Positions 36,754 through 45,845 of a DNA stretch of 64,000 nucleotides are shown piece by piece (the stretch's first letter is position 1; the number at the start of each line of letters is the position of its first letter). The translations under genes were made by a program, and so were the position numbers. The notes under the pieces are model-generated. The model saw nothing but the letters and a program-made list of their open reading frames with translations. It ran no database searches and was not told the origin of the DNA. The stretch is from Azotimanducus sp963663145 (GTDB lineage: Bacteria > Pseudomonadota > Gammaproteobacteria > Pseudomonadales > Azotimanducaceae), in the NCBI GenBank assembly GCA_963663145.1, contig OY760134.1:2108001-2172000 (forward strand). The letters run 5' to 3'.

Positions 36754-37455
36754 CTAAAGCGGCTTGATCTCGTACTGACGAGTCGGTATGCAGTCGCATC
36801 CGCTCATATCCATGAATCTCGCACAACTTTCCATCATCTGCTGGGTGTGCGCGACGAGCGCTTGCTGGTCTTCAGTCGCATTGAAATAGACCGAAGCGTC
36901 GCTGAGCGCCTCCGTGGGAAAGCACTCTTCCACGATGGCGACATAGGGCGCGGCCACTTGCGAAACCGGCCTGACCACCAGATTCTGAACATATTCAAAA
37001 GTGCTCTGCGTCTTGATGGCAACCTCCGTGTGCAGGTTCTGCCAGTTGCTGCGCCAGGTTTCATGGTCGAGCGCAGAGGGCTTTTGCAGAAACGCCAGCT
37101 GCGAAAAGCCTTGCGTTGGGGTTCCGGGCGCGTGGGTGTCGTTCACCAAGGGCGTGGACTCGCACACGAGCCAGCCCTCGGTTCGCGAAGCTACGGCTGC
37201 AAGCGCGGATTCAATGGCTGCGCATCTGGCCTGGCTCGCACTGTCAACCCAAAGCTGGACGACAGCTTCCATTTGCGGGCGGGTCGCCACGAGCCTCGGA
37301 CTCGTTCCATCCGCAACCGAACCATCTTGAAGATTGATCCGCAGCCCGCAGGTGAGCGCATCGATGTGCGCGGGAACGCAATCTAGCAGCGCTGCATTGA
37401 AATCTTCGCGCGATTCAGACTCCGCACGCCAAAGCGCGTAAATCAATTTTTCCAT
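36754..37455 (-). CDS. EthD-domain protein
   Basis: 233 residues with a dimeric alpha/beta-barrel look: MEKLIYALWRA at the start, VQLWVDSASQARCA and QLAFLQKPSALDHETW in the second half. These resemble EthD/EthD-like stress and degradation proteins. Function unknown. First gene of a two-gene unit with the SnoaL-like gene. Confidence 0.65.
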   Translation of the reverse strand: MEKLIYALWRAESESREDFNAALLDCVPAHIDALTCGLRINLQDGSVADGTSPRLVATRPQMEAVVQLWVDSASQARCAAIESALAAVASRTEGWLVCESTPLVNDTHAPGTPTQGFSQLAFLQKPSALDHETWRSNWQNLHTEVAIKTQSTFEYVQNLVVRPVSQVAAPYVAIVEECFPTEALSDASVYFNATEDQQALVAHTQQMMESCARFMDMSGCDCIPTRQYEIKPL

Positions 37456-37543
37456 TCGCGAGGCAAGATTCTACAAGAACGACATCGACTAGTCGTCAAG
37501 GACTGCCAATAGCCTTGAACCCAAGCGCGGTCGCGACCTCACC

Positions 37544-37831
37544 CTACCGCACATAATCGTCGCGCTCCTCCAGAAAGCGTTCCAAAGCGCCCGAAATGTC
37601 GGCAGACGGTTCCAAATTGAAGTGTGGATTCTCCGGCTCGATGATCTCACCCCGACGCTTCAATTCCTCAATGCGTTGTTCCAGCGAAACCGGTTCGACT
37701 CGCGAAATCGGTCGTATTTCGGCGACCGGCTCGCCGCGATAGGAGACTGTCACGGTCTCACCATCTCGCACCTCCCGGATCACCTGCGAAAAGCGCACTT
37801 TGGCATCGTATAAGGAGTAGATCCTAGACAT
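37544..37831 (-). CDS. orphan Phd/YefM-type antitoxin
   Basis: 95 residues. IYSLYDAKVRFSQVIREVRDG and VTVSYRGEPVAEIRPI mark the Phd/YefM fold. The C-terminal tail is acidic (LERFLEERDDYVR). No toxin gene follows on the minus strand within the 90 bp before the EthD gene, so the partner was lost or lies elsewhere. Confidence 0.8.
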   Translation of the reverse strand: MSRIYSLYDAKVRFSQVIREVRDGETVTVSYRGEPVAEIRPISRVEPVSLEQRIEELKRRGEIIEPENPHFNLEPSADISGALERFLEERDDYVR

Positions 37832-38107
37832 GGAGAAACTTTATCTGGTCAGAGTGGTCCGATCAATGGCCTACATCTAATCTACCTCCAAATCTGTGAA
37901 CCCAGTGCGCGGGATAGCATTTGACGCACCTGGAACCGTTGACATGCCTTGAACGCTTCGTGAAGCCTCTTCTCAATCCGCACCTCGCGATTGAATCGGA
38001 ACGCATTGAGGTTGGCGCACGCGAGGCAAGGACACTGCTTCATATTCCGGTTTGCTTGAAGTAAAGTCGCATCAACCATCGCATCTTCCTCAGAGACACC
38101 CTTACCC

Positions 38108-39997
38108 ATGCAGATATATCCAGAAATCCGGAACATTGCCCTCCTTGGCTGCCTTGTCGCCGGCCTCGGGCTGGCATCGGTATTCGCTGGGAGCAAGCCC
38201 TATTCGCCCTATGCGGACGTCTCTTATCCCGAGCGCGTACTCTGGGGGGACACGCACCTGCACACCGCCAACTCGCTGGATGCGCGCATGCTTGGGGTGA
38301 CGCTGGACGTTGAGGAAGCCTACCGCTTCGCTCGTGGCGAGCAGATTATCGCTTCGAGCGGCCAACCCGCACGACTGTCTCGACCGCTCGACTTTCTGGT
38401 GGTGACCGATCATTCCGAAGCGCTTGGCGTGGTCAATCAATTAATGCGAGGCGATCGTGAGCTGCTCAAGGATCCGGAGGCTCGCGAACTCTATGAAAAG
38501 CTGACCGGTTCCGCGTCCTCGGCCGTCGAGGCCATGCCGGAGATTGCTCGCGTGCTGATCGAAGAAGACTATCAAGGGCCAATGCTCAATGTTCCGATCA
38601 TGCGTTCCACTTGGGAGCGCTATGTGGAAACGGCGGACCGATACAACGAACCGGGCCGATTCACGGCGATGATTGGTTATGAATGGACTCCGACCTATAG
38701 CGGAGACAAGTTGCATCGCAATGTGCTCTACCGCGGTAGTGCCGAGACCGCGCGCCAACTCATGCCTTACACCGCCGCCGACAGCATCAATCCGCAAGAC
38801 CTGTGGAAATGGATGCAGCGCTATGAAGAGCAGACCGGCGGTCAGGTACTCGCACTCGCGCACAACGGCAACCTCTCCAATGGACAGATGTTTCCGGTCG
38901 AGACCAATCCCAATACGGGCGCGGACATCGATGCCGACTATGTGACGACGCGCGCGAGGTGGGAGCCACTTTACGAGGTGACACAGATCAAGGGCGATAG
39001 CGAGGCACATCCGTTTCTCTCGCCCACCGACGAGTTTGCGGATTTCGAGACTTGGGATCGGGGCAACGTGAGTCTGACGGTGCCAAAAACCAACGACATG
39101 CTCGAATACGAATACGCACGAGCGGCGCTGAAGAACGGACTCAAGCTCGAGCGCGCCCTCGGCACCAACCCCTACCAATTCGGCATGGTGGGTTCCACAG
39201 ATAGCCACACCGCCCTGTCGACTGCTGAGGAAAACAACTTTTGGGGGAAGATGGCGAATGGAGAGCCGCAAGCCGGGCGTATCGCACTCCCGATGGCGGG
39301 CGCCATTGGTGAGTCGGACACATGGATGACTTGGGAGACCAGCGCATCCGGCTATGCGGCGGTCTGGGCGGAGGAGAACACCCGCGAGGCGATATGGGAT
39401 GCAATGGCGCGCAGAGAAGTCTACGCCACTACCGGACCGCGTATGACGGTGCGCTTCTTCGGCGGTTGGGATTATTCGCAAGATGATGCCAATGGACAGA
39501 CCCTGGCGGCTACCGGCTATGGCAAGGGCGTGCCCATGGGCGGAACCCTGCGCGGTGAGGAGGGCAGCGACGCACCCTCTTTCTTGGTGGCTGCGCTCAA
39601 AGATCCTCTGAGCGGTAACCTAGATCGCATCCAGATCGTGAAGGGGTGGCTCGATGCCGAAGGCGAGACCCACGAGAAGATCTTCAATGTGGTCTGGGGC
39701 GACGCACACAAGCGAGAACTCGATGGCGACGGTCAGATTCCCCCGGTCGGCAATACCGTGGACACGGCAAACGCAAGCTGGAGCGACACCATAGGCGATG
39801 CGCAGTTGATAGGATTCTGGCAAGACCCTGAGTTCGATGCTTCACAGTCGGCCGTCTATTACGTGCGCGTGTTAGAAATTCCAACCCCGCGCTGGACTGC
39901 TTACGATGTGAAGTACTTCGGCAACGAATCTGTGGGTGAAGCGCCAAAGATTATTCAGGAGCGCGCCTACACTTCGCCCATTTGGTACACGCCTTAA
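38108..39997 (+). CDS. DUF3604-domain protein
   Basis: 629 residues with an N-terminal hydrophobic signal (IALLGCLVAGLGLASVFAG). The metal-dependent PHP-like motifs VLWGDTHLHTANSLD and FLVVTDHSEALG are clear, and GSTDSHTALSTAE repeats the metal-ligand pattern. The family is common in marine heterotrophs; its reaction is unknown. The last 19 codons and 120 bp beyond the stop are duplicated 10.9 kb to the right. Confidence 0.85.
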   Translation: MQIYPEIRNIALLGCLVAGLGLASVFAGSKPYSPYADVSYPERVLWGDTHLHTANSLDARMLGVTLDVEEAYRFARGEQIIASSGQPARLSRPLDFLVVTDHSEALGVVNQLMRGDRELLKDPEARELYEKLTGSASSAVEAMPEIARVLIEEDYQGPMLNVPIMRSTWERYVETADRYNEPGRFTAMIGYEWTPTYSGDKLHRNVLYRGSAETARQLMPYTAADSINPQDLWKWMQRYEEQTGGQVLALAHNGNLSNGQMFPVETNPNTGADIDADYVTTRARWEPLYEVTQIKGDSEAHPFLSPTDEFADFETWDRGNVSLTVPKTNDMLEYEYARAALKNGLKLERALGTNPYQFGMVGSTDSHTALSTAEENNFWGKMANGEPQAGRIALPMAGAIGESDTWMTWETSASGYAAVWAEENTREAIWDAMARREVYATTGPRMTVRFFGGWDYSQDDANGQTLAATGYGKGVPMGGTLRGEEGSDAPSFLVAALKDPLSGNLDRIQIVKGWLDAEGETHEKIFNVVWGDAHKRELDGDGQIPPVGNTVDTANASWSDTIGDAQLIGFWQDPEFDASQSAVYYVRVLEIPTPRWTAYDVKYFGNESVGEAPKIIQERAYTSPIWYTP

Positions 39998-40120
39998 GGT
40001 GTGACGCTCAATTCAAGCATGTCTATTCGAGCAGCTCAGGCTTCTCGCGCGCCAACCAGTGACTCACCTCAACAAGCAGACTTTCTGCTTGTTGCACGCA
40101 GTCCTCAACGGTGGTGGCGG
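39941..40120. repeat. left copy of the 180-bp direct repeat bounding a 10.9-kb segment
   Basis: Identical to 50844-51023 at 176 of 180 positions, with no gaps. Differences are at 39996 (A here, G there, changing TAA to TGA), 40075 and 40107-40108. It contains the 3' end of the DUF3604 gene and the 3' end of a HEPN gene reading the other way. Confidence 0.92.
40023..40120 (-). pseudogene. 3'-terminal fragment of the HEPN gene
   Basis: This stretch matches the last codons (EDCVQQAESL onward to EKPELLE) of the intact HEPN gene at 50926-51366. The rest of that gene is absent here: right after 40120 the sequence changes. It has no start and is a relic of the repeat. Confidence 0.8.
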
Positions 40121-40542
40121 CGGAGTACGACCTGCCGCACTTAGTGCTGGAGGCGTTGGAGCGTATGCCAATGAGCGCGTTCAAGGTAAACGGGCCGCGG
40201 GACGGGGTCGGCGTAGCGCCCTCCGACGACGATGCTGGCGCTGGTGGTGCTCGCTCATAGCTGCAAGCGATTGAACAACACGAAAATGGCGTGATTGGGT
40301 TGTGCTGGCCGTCCCGAAGATATCGTCGCTTGGAGAGGCATCCAAACCGCCGTGGCGCCTACCAACCGATCAGACGGATCCCAACCGTAAGAACCAAAGC
40401 ACCGAGCGGGATGTCGCTCCAACGCCGCGAAAACGCCTTGTTCAACTCTGAATCAACCTAAGTTCGAAAGGCTGCTATCGTAGCGGAGGCGGACCTCCGA
40501 CCACGCCGGAACGACTCGAGAAGCTAGCCCAAGGCCTCCGAG
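40121..40542. other. 422-bp intergenic stretch, no confident gene
   Basis: The first bases after the repeat allow a short plus-strand reading, YDLPHLVLEALERMPMSAFK, with no recognised family and no start, possibly the tail of a gene cut by the rearrangement. A 7-bp inverted repeat (AGCTAGC at 40522-40528, GCTAGCT at 40542-40548) crosses the stop of the next gene and could form a hairpin at the end of the minus-strand cluster. Confidence 0.4.
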
Positions 40543-40854
40543 CTAGCTGTTGTTCGAACGATTGCGAAGTCCTGTCACAATCGCGGCGATATTCATCAGT
40601 GTGGGAACTAAAGGAATGAAGTTCAACAATGGAACGATGTCGAATAGCGCCGCCAACACTGGAAATAGGATTAGCCATATCTTATTGATCGCGCGACCGC
40701 GAAAATAGCAGGCCACAATCATCAGGGCGTAGAGAATGATGTACGCACCAGGAATGAAGCCGAGACCTGGGATGTAGGTCAAGGCACAGGGGATCAGAAA
40801 GAGCACAAGGAAGAAAGGACTACCTTCAGTGACAGGCGTAGTTGGTTCAGACAT
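40543..40854 (-). CDS. small inner-membrane protein
   Basis: 103 residues with about three hydrophobic segments (PFFLVLFLIPCALTYIPG, YIILYALMIVACYFRG, IWLILFPVLAALFDIVPL) separated by short polar turns. The IPGLGFIPGAY turn and C-terminal RNRSNNS are unremarkable. I cannot name a family. It lies 264 bp downstream of the LemA gene, and is probably the last gene of the envelope cluster. Confidence 0.65.
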   Translation of the reverse strand: MSEPTTPVTEGSPFFLVLFLIPCALTYIPGLGFIPGAYIILYALMIVACYFRGRAINKIWLILFPVLAALFDIVPLLNFIPLVPTLMNIAAIVTGLRNRSNNS

Positions 40855-41118
40855 GGATATGGCCTCCTATATTGACCTACGGTTTCATCCACATGAAATG
40901 TGTCTTGATGGCATTTGTACGGTGCGAATTGATTGGACGATTGATGAGAACCGCCGCCCCCGGCGTACACCGAGGAATCATGAACGTTACGAGGGCGGCG
41001 GCGTCTTTGGTTGGATAACTTTGAATCATGATTGATGCGAATCGGCTGACCCACTTCGTTGGAGGCGACTAGCTTTGTAAAGTTCTCCGTCACCTTTCTG
41101 AATTGCTTCGGCCCCTTC

Positions 41119-41814
41119 CTACTTGCCGCTCTCGGCTTCTTGCTCTCTTGTTCGTTCGTCAATGGCCTTTGCAGTCGATCTTGCACCCTCTATCAAACGG
41201 GCCCCCTGTTTCTCGATCGCCGCCTTACGCTCGGACAGGAGTTCGAAGCCTTTTGTTCGCAGGTCGTCAACCTTGGTGTCATCGTAAGCTCGCTCAAGAA
41301 GTTGATTTCCATCGTCCTTCTTAAAGAGTTGGCTTGAATACTCGAGGTCTTGATCAAAGCCCAAGGCCGGCGCATATAATTTCGTAGGCAAGGAGTTGCG
41401 ACGCGTATTGAATCTCTTAACCTCAGAGTCAAAGTCCTCCGCAGACGTCCTCAACTCTTCGCTCAGTTGGACAAGCTGCTCTTGGCTGTTCAGAAACATC
41501 GCATCTGATTTCAGTTCCGGGTAGGCTCTAGTCAGATTGCCCAAGAAAGCACTCGCCCCTTCCTTGCCTTTACCGTCGTTTTCCAAACTGGCTACGTTTA
41601 TATGTGTCGCTTGCTCATGGCCCGCGTACTTTTCCGCGACCGTGGCAATGTCAGCCAAGATCGAGTCTCGCTTCTCCCGATAACCATTGATGGTGGACCA
41701 GGACTTCTTGACGGACTCGTGGCAGCCCTTGAGCTCATTGTGCGTTTGGAAGCACACAAAGAGAGGGAATGCGACAAGAACCATCAGCAAGATGAATATG
41801 AATATTACTTCCAT
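41119..41814 (-). CDS. lemA: LemA-family protein
   Basis: 231 residues: one N-terminal transmembrane segment (IFIFILLMVLVAFPLFVCF), then a long helical domain with YPELKSDAMFLNSQEQLVQL and YNT-like FNTRRNSLPTKLYAPALGF, which are LemA motifs. AGGAG precedes the ATG. LemA proteins are membrane-anchored helical bundles of poorly known role. The C-terminus has a charged helical tail rich in Glu and Arg. It is 12 bp after the lipoprotein gene, probably in the same operon. Confidence 0.82.
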   Translation of the reverse strand: MEVIFIFILLMVLVAFPLFVCFQTHNELKGCHESVKKSWSTINGYREKRDSILADIATVAEKYAGHEQATHINVASLENDGKGKEGASAFLGNLTRAYPELKSDAMFLNSQEQLVQLSEELRTSAEDFDSEVKRFNTRRNSLPTKLYAPALGFDQDLEYSSQLFKKDDGNQLLERAYDDTKVDDLRTKGFELLSERKAAIEKQGARLIEGARSTAKAIDERTREQEAESGK

Positions 41815-41826
41815 CCGCTTCGGCTC

Positions 41827-42360
41827 CTAGGAAACTGTACTAGCTATCTTCTTGACATGCACAAAGTCTCCGTTTTCGTCCACACAACTCACTCGTTCGA
41901 TCTCAAGCCTCGGGCCTGAATCCAGTGAGACATCGCTGGTGTAGCCGCGACAAGTCGACGTGTCTTCAATGCGAACGTCGGCCAACTCGCTCTCGGTGAC
42001 AAGTTCCTCAAGTTTCATATCTTCAAGATCATGCACCTTGACAGTCCCCCCTTCTATTTCGAATTCGCCACTCGTATCGCCGCTGCTCAGATACTCTTCC
42101 GTCCCAGCTTCCATTTGTGCTATTTGCGACGCACTCATGTGCTTGTATATCAAGCAACTTACACCAGCTAAGGCAGCTCCGATTAACGCACCCTCCCTGT
42201 CGTCACTCACTAATGCGCCAGCAGCCGCACCGCCGAGTGCCGCTAAGATGCACTGCGTATAGGCATCCCGACTGGCTAAGCCAGTTGTTTCGCATCCATG
42301 TAGCATCAAACCGCCGCATGTCAACATGAGGAAAGTGATTCGGGTTCTGAAAGTTCTCAT
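41827..42360 (-). CDS. glycine-zipper lipoprotein
   Basis: 177 residues from the ATG at 42360, which has GAGGAG 6 nt upstream. The signal peptide ends in a lipobox (LMLHGCETTG), so the mature protein is lipid-anchored. A glycine-zipper segment follows: LAALGGAAAGALVSDD and GALIGAALAGVSCL. The remaining domain is acidic and beta-like. Likely outer-membrane associated. Same strand and close to LemA and to the 433-residue secreted protein. Confidence 0.78.
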   Translation of the reverse strand: MRTFRTRITFLMLTCGGLMLHGCETTGLASRDAYTQCILAALGGAAAGALVSDDREGALIGAALAGVSCLIYKHMSASQIAQMEAGTEEYLSSGDTSGEFEIEGGTVKVHDLEDMKLEELVTESELADVRIEDTSTCRGYTSDVSLDSGPRLEIERVSCVDENGDFVHVKKIASTVS

Positions 42361-42420
42361 TTGATTCTCCTCGATAAGCAAAAAATGAATCATTGACGAG
42401 TGGACTGCTATGGCTGCCAA

Positions 42421-43722
42421 TTACCGGCATCCATCAAGGCTCGCGGATGCTTGGGCATAAGCTCTCTGACTCAAGAGCTGTCCTCGATCTGGCTCCCCGA
42501 TGTAGCCCCTCATGTCAGATAGAGGCCCCTCTAAAACAAGTTCATGCCGAACGTCGGCGAACACTACTTCGTTTTGTGTTTCCGCCGAGAGCGTACAGAT
42601 ATTTGAGCATCTGTCCTTGGAGCTACCGCAATCCATTTGACCGTTGATTGCACTGCGAAAATGACCGTCGACAATAATGAAGCTGTCAATAAGTTCGTTG
42701 TCCTCCGCAGCCAATACCACGCCCTTGCCTCTGCGAATTCGATTGTCATCCGAGACATCAATTTCTTCCGGCACCTCAATTGCCAGACTTAAGCGATACA
42801 TGGTGGTGGGAGCCTTGGCAGTGAGCGCCAAATCAATCCCGAACGAAGCGAGCTGGCCTTGACCAGCGCTTATAAAGGCATCCCAAAATGTGCGGACTCT
42901 CTCGTTCGCCTGCCTAGGATTGATTCCATAGACGTAAAAGGACGCGCCGCCAAAGCTCGGCAAATGATTGTTGACCAATTGCTGTGCGGCTTCGCGAGCA
43001 GCCTGATCGGATTCGAATGTTGCAATATCGGCGTAGTCGGAAGCCTCAAGCATGTTTCCGAATATCACAACTCTCAAAACTCCGTCTCGAGTACTCCTCA
43101 GGTTTGTTTCACTCGCGAACAGAGCCCGCACATAGCTCTTGCTACGGGCATCGTGCCCTATATCTCCCAGACCATCAGCCAAGGCTTTGCGTATTGACGC
43201 GAAAAAGACGCGTTGTTGAGTTTCCAAGTCCTTAATCGGGTCGGAGCCAAACAGATTTTCGAAAAATCCCCTGTCCTTTAATTCAGATTCTTGGGCCGCG
43301 GTGTATGCCGGCCAGCAGAATCTCCCTCTTTCTCGCACGTTCCCGTCTGCCTCAATCGCGAGAACAGCAACCGGTTCTGATGGCAGCAGACTGCCGGAGA
43401 GCTTGTCTTCCAACTGTCGATACCAATCCAGTGCGGCTAGCGCATCTCGTACGCTCACTCGCCACTCTTCGAGTAGGTCTTCCCCGTCATACGGAGAGGG
43501 CATATCTGCGACATCCGGAGGCAATATCATTGACTCATCGAAGTAGACCATGGTTTGCCGTAACGGGGCCGCCTTCCCGAATAGCGGTTCCTCGCAAAAC
43601 TGTTGAATGTTGAATTCCGCCCCCATGAACTGAGCTGAAACGGTTGTCGAGTGTACGATTGCCACGAGCACGAAGGCGGCGGCGAATAGCAACGCAGGCG
43701 TTTGTCTCGAGTGCTTAGTCAT
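42421..43722 (-). CDS. secreted protein of unknown family, possibly vWA-like
   Basis: 433 residues with a signal peptide (LLFAAAFVLVAIVHSTTVSA, then Q). The mature part contains VYFDESMILPPD, DWYRQLEDKL, PVAVLAIEADGNV and LRVVIFGNMLEASDYADI, an alternation of strands and helices that could be a von Willebrand A-like or other Rossmann-like fold; I could not confirm it. Six cysteines are scattered in the C-terminal part (MDCGSSKDRCSNIC). Flanked at 11 bp and 60 bp by cluster members. Confidence 0.65.
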   Translation of the reverse strand: MTKHSRQTPALLFAAAFVLVAIVHSTTVSAQFMGAEFNIQQFCEEPLFGKAAPLRQTMVYFDESMILPPDVADMPSPYDGEDLLEEWRVSVRDALAALDWYRQLEDKLSGSLLPSEPVAVLAIEADGNVRERGRFCWPAYTAAQESELKDRGFFENLFGSDPIKDLETQQRVFFASIRKALADGLGDIGHDARSKSYVRALFASETNLRSTRDGVLRVVIFGNMLEASDYADIATFESDQAAREAAQQLVNNHLPSFGGASFYVYGINPRQANERVRTFWDAFISAGQGQLASFGIDLALTAKAPTTMYRLSLAIEVPEEIDVSDDNRIRRGKGVVLAAEDNELIDSFIIVDGHFRSAINGQMDCGSSKDRCSNICTLSAETQNEVVFADVRHELVLEGPLSDMRGYIGEPDRGQLLSQRAYAQASASLDGCR

Positions 43723-43733
43723 GGTCGTGCCAC

Positions 43734-44678
43734 CTAGTGCTTCTCAAGTTGTTTTTTGTATCTTTTATACTTTTCAAGTTTCTCGTGATGTCGATGGCGG
43801 TCGTTACCGTCACAAAGCACTGCTATGAAAACCTCGCCAAGGACCTCTGCAACCTGGTTGAGAACCTGCCCTTCTTCCTCATCTTGCAGATTCAGTTCTG
43901 CGTCTGCCTTTCTTGCGCTCATCAATTTTTTGGTTTCGCGTTCTAATTTCGACTTGATTTTGTTGTAGTTCTTCTTTCTTATGTTCAAATCTTTCAGATC
44001 ACTCCCGTACACTCCATGGCTATGTGCCGCGAAGGAAAACAGGCATCCAACTACGAACACAATCACGTTCGCGAGCAAGGTGTAGATCACTGAGGGCCAT
44101 ACTGACTGATCGATGAGAAGTCCTTGTGTTTCGGCAAGATAGGTGTATCTGTTCCATCCCACCATAATCAACGCCGCGATTAGGCCGACAACGGTGACTG
44201 CGTAGAGCCATATGGTGCCGGCGCCCGAATTGGCGTGAGCGTCGCTTCCTTTTCTTAGTTCGTCGCGTTTTTCGGGCTGCTTCCACAAAACTCCGATGAG
44301 ATGACTCCCATATGCGATAATCAGCGCGACAATAACTGTCAAACCCGCCGCAAACGCAGGAACTCCAAACTTGGCAAGGAAGGAATCGTAGTTAATCAAC
44401 CATTCCGAAGCACCTACGAGGAATAAGGCACCCAAATACCACCACGCAGTCTTGTACACATCAAGGGGCTTCCTGCTGCCACGTTGCGACTGCGAATACT
44501 TGAAAACGCTGTCTTTATTAATGGCAGACTCTTCGTATTTGGGTTTGTCTCCCGTGTTGAACTCGTCCTTGCATTCGTTTAAAGCTTGGTACTTGACGCG
44601 GGCGCTCTTGGCCAATTCGTGCAGTTTTTTGAGCTGTTCCGAAGTGAGTGAAGGTATCTCTCTGGCATCATTGCTCAT
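43734..44678 (-). CDS. four-helix inner-membrane protein, unknown family
   Basis: 314 residues. A charged N-terminal region of about 70 residues is followed by four hydrophobic helices (WWYLGALFLVGASEWLI, FAAGLTVIVALIIAYG, IWLYAVTVVGLIAALIMVG, VIYTLLANVIVFVVGCLF). The C-terminal region, about 90 residues, is charged and probably coiled coil (NYNKIKSKLERETKKLMSAR). It starts 2 bp after the OmpA-domain gene stop. No family recognised. Confidence 0.7.
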   Translation of the reverse strand: MSNDAREIPSLTSEQLKKLHELAKSARVKYQALNECKDEFNTGDKPKYEESAINKDSVFKYSQSQRGSRKPLDVYKTAWWYLGALFLVGASEWLINYDSFLAKFGVPAFAAGLTVIVALIIAYGSHLIGVLWKQPEKRDELRKGSDAHANSGAGTIWLYAVTVVGLIAALIMVGWNRYTYLAETQGLLIDQSVWPSVIYTLLANVIVFVVGCLFSFAAHSHGVYGSDLKDLNIRKKNYNKIKSKLERETKKLMSARKADAELNLQDEEEGQVLNQVAEVLGEVFIAVLCDGNDRHRHHEKLEKYKRYKKQLEKH

Positions 44679-44680
44679 GT

Positions 44681-45644
44681 TCAGGACTTCCTCTCTTTAT
44701 CAAGTTTGGGCAGGGTTCTTATGCGCTTGCGTTCGGGTATTTGGAGAATGCGAATGCGTCTCTCGCGACGCACGTCAAACACTACGATTGGGTTGGTGTT
44801 GACGAGGGAGAGCACCTGGGGTGCGTCCGGCTCGTCTGGAATCCCCTCAGGCAAGCTCGGGATTTTCGGTTCTGGAACGGACAAGAACTCCTCATCGACC
44901 TGTCTGTTCTCCACAAGCTGAAAGTTCACTTCACTAAAGGCGGATAGCATGAACTCCACTCGTCGGTTCAGCGCCCGTCCGGACTCCGTAATGTTGGAGG
45001 CGACCGGCTGTCTGAATCCGACACCAGCAATTGATAACTGTCGTTCAGGCACACCTTGCGTCACCAACATCTCAGCCACGTGCTGCGCGCGGCGGAGCGA
45101 CAAGTCCTCGTTATAGGGCGCTGCCCCCACGGCATCCGTGTGTCCAACAACAAAGAGACTTACGTCGCCTATGTCTCGCGTAACCGCATCGGCAACAAGT
45201 TCGATGATGAGCTTGGCATCAGTTCTCAACTCATCCTGATTGAAGTTGAAAAACTTTGAATTAGCCCAAGAGATTCGCAGAGCGGGAACATTGAAGGTGA
45301 GCTTGGGAAACGCCTCTTTCGTCAGTAGGACTTCCTCAAACTTCGGCGCTTCAACGCCGTATTTATCTACCAGCCGCAAGAAACGGCCGGTGCGCAAACA
45401 ATGCTCCCACTCAATGCCTTCAGCATTCTTGGAATATGGTTCCGGTATGACGCACCTGCGTTGCCGCGCTGGATTACCGTTGGCCTCCTGCTTCGCCGAC
45501 CGTCCGCCGTTTGCTAAATCGCCGAGGGATGCGTGAGGCAGAGACGGGGAGGCGACTGAGGCCATGATCACGAATACCGAAAATGGGAATGGGCGGACAA
45601 AAGAAGCAACCCAAACGGCGAAGCAGCGGGACGTGTCGACCAAT
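44681..45644 (-). CDS. OmpA-family C-terminal domain protein
   Basis: About 320 residues from a TTG at 45644; the frame is open to 45730 and the true start is unsure. A hydrophobic signal-like stretch (FVRPFPFSVFVIMASVASP) precedes the mature part. The peptidoglycan-binding OmpA domain is plain: FVVGHTDAVGAAPYNEDLSL with RRAQHVAEMLV, then GRALNRRVEFMLSAF. An unusual 80-residue C-terminal extension rich in Pro and Glu follows, ending in basic residues. Likely periplasmic and wall-bound. Confidence 0.8.
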
Positions 45645-45845
45645 ATGTGGGGGACCACAAGGCTCAAGGGAACATATGCATTTCCGACACTTTGCTTGAG
45701 TCGAGTACCACAAACCAAGAAAACAGCCACCTTTTTACAATAAAATCAGTATTTTACTTGTTCGAAAAATGGTTTTCGGTGCCGACTGAGCCGAAAGAAA
45801 GCACTAGTGCTCTATGTGGATTAGCTTGTACAGGCATCACCATTG

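Noticed and set aside
37882..38196. 104-codon minus-strand frame with a CPCLACAN motif
   Set aside because: It overlaps the start of the DUF3604 gene on the opposite strand, and the motif alone does not make a known zinc protein.
40121..40264. A gene starting YDLPHLVLEALERM on the plus strand
   Set aside because: No start codon or family likeness; about 43 codons and directly at a rearrangement boundary.
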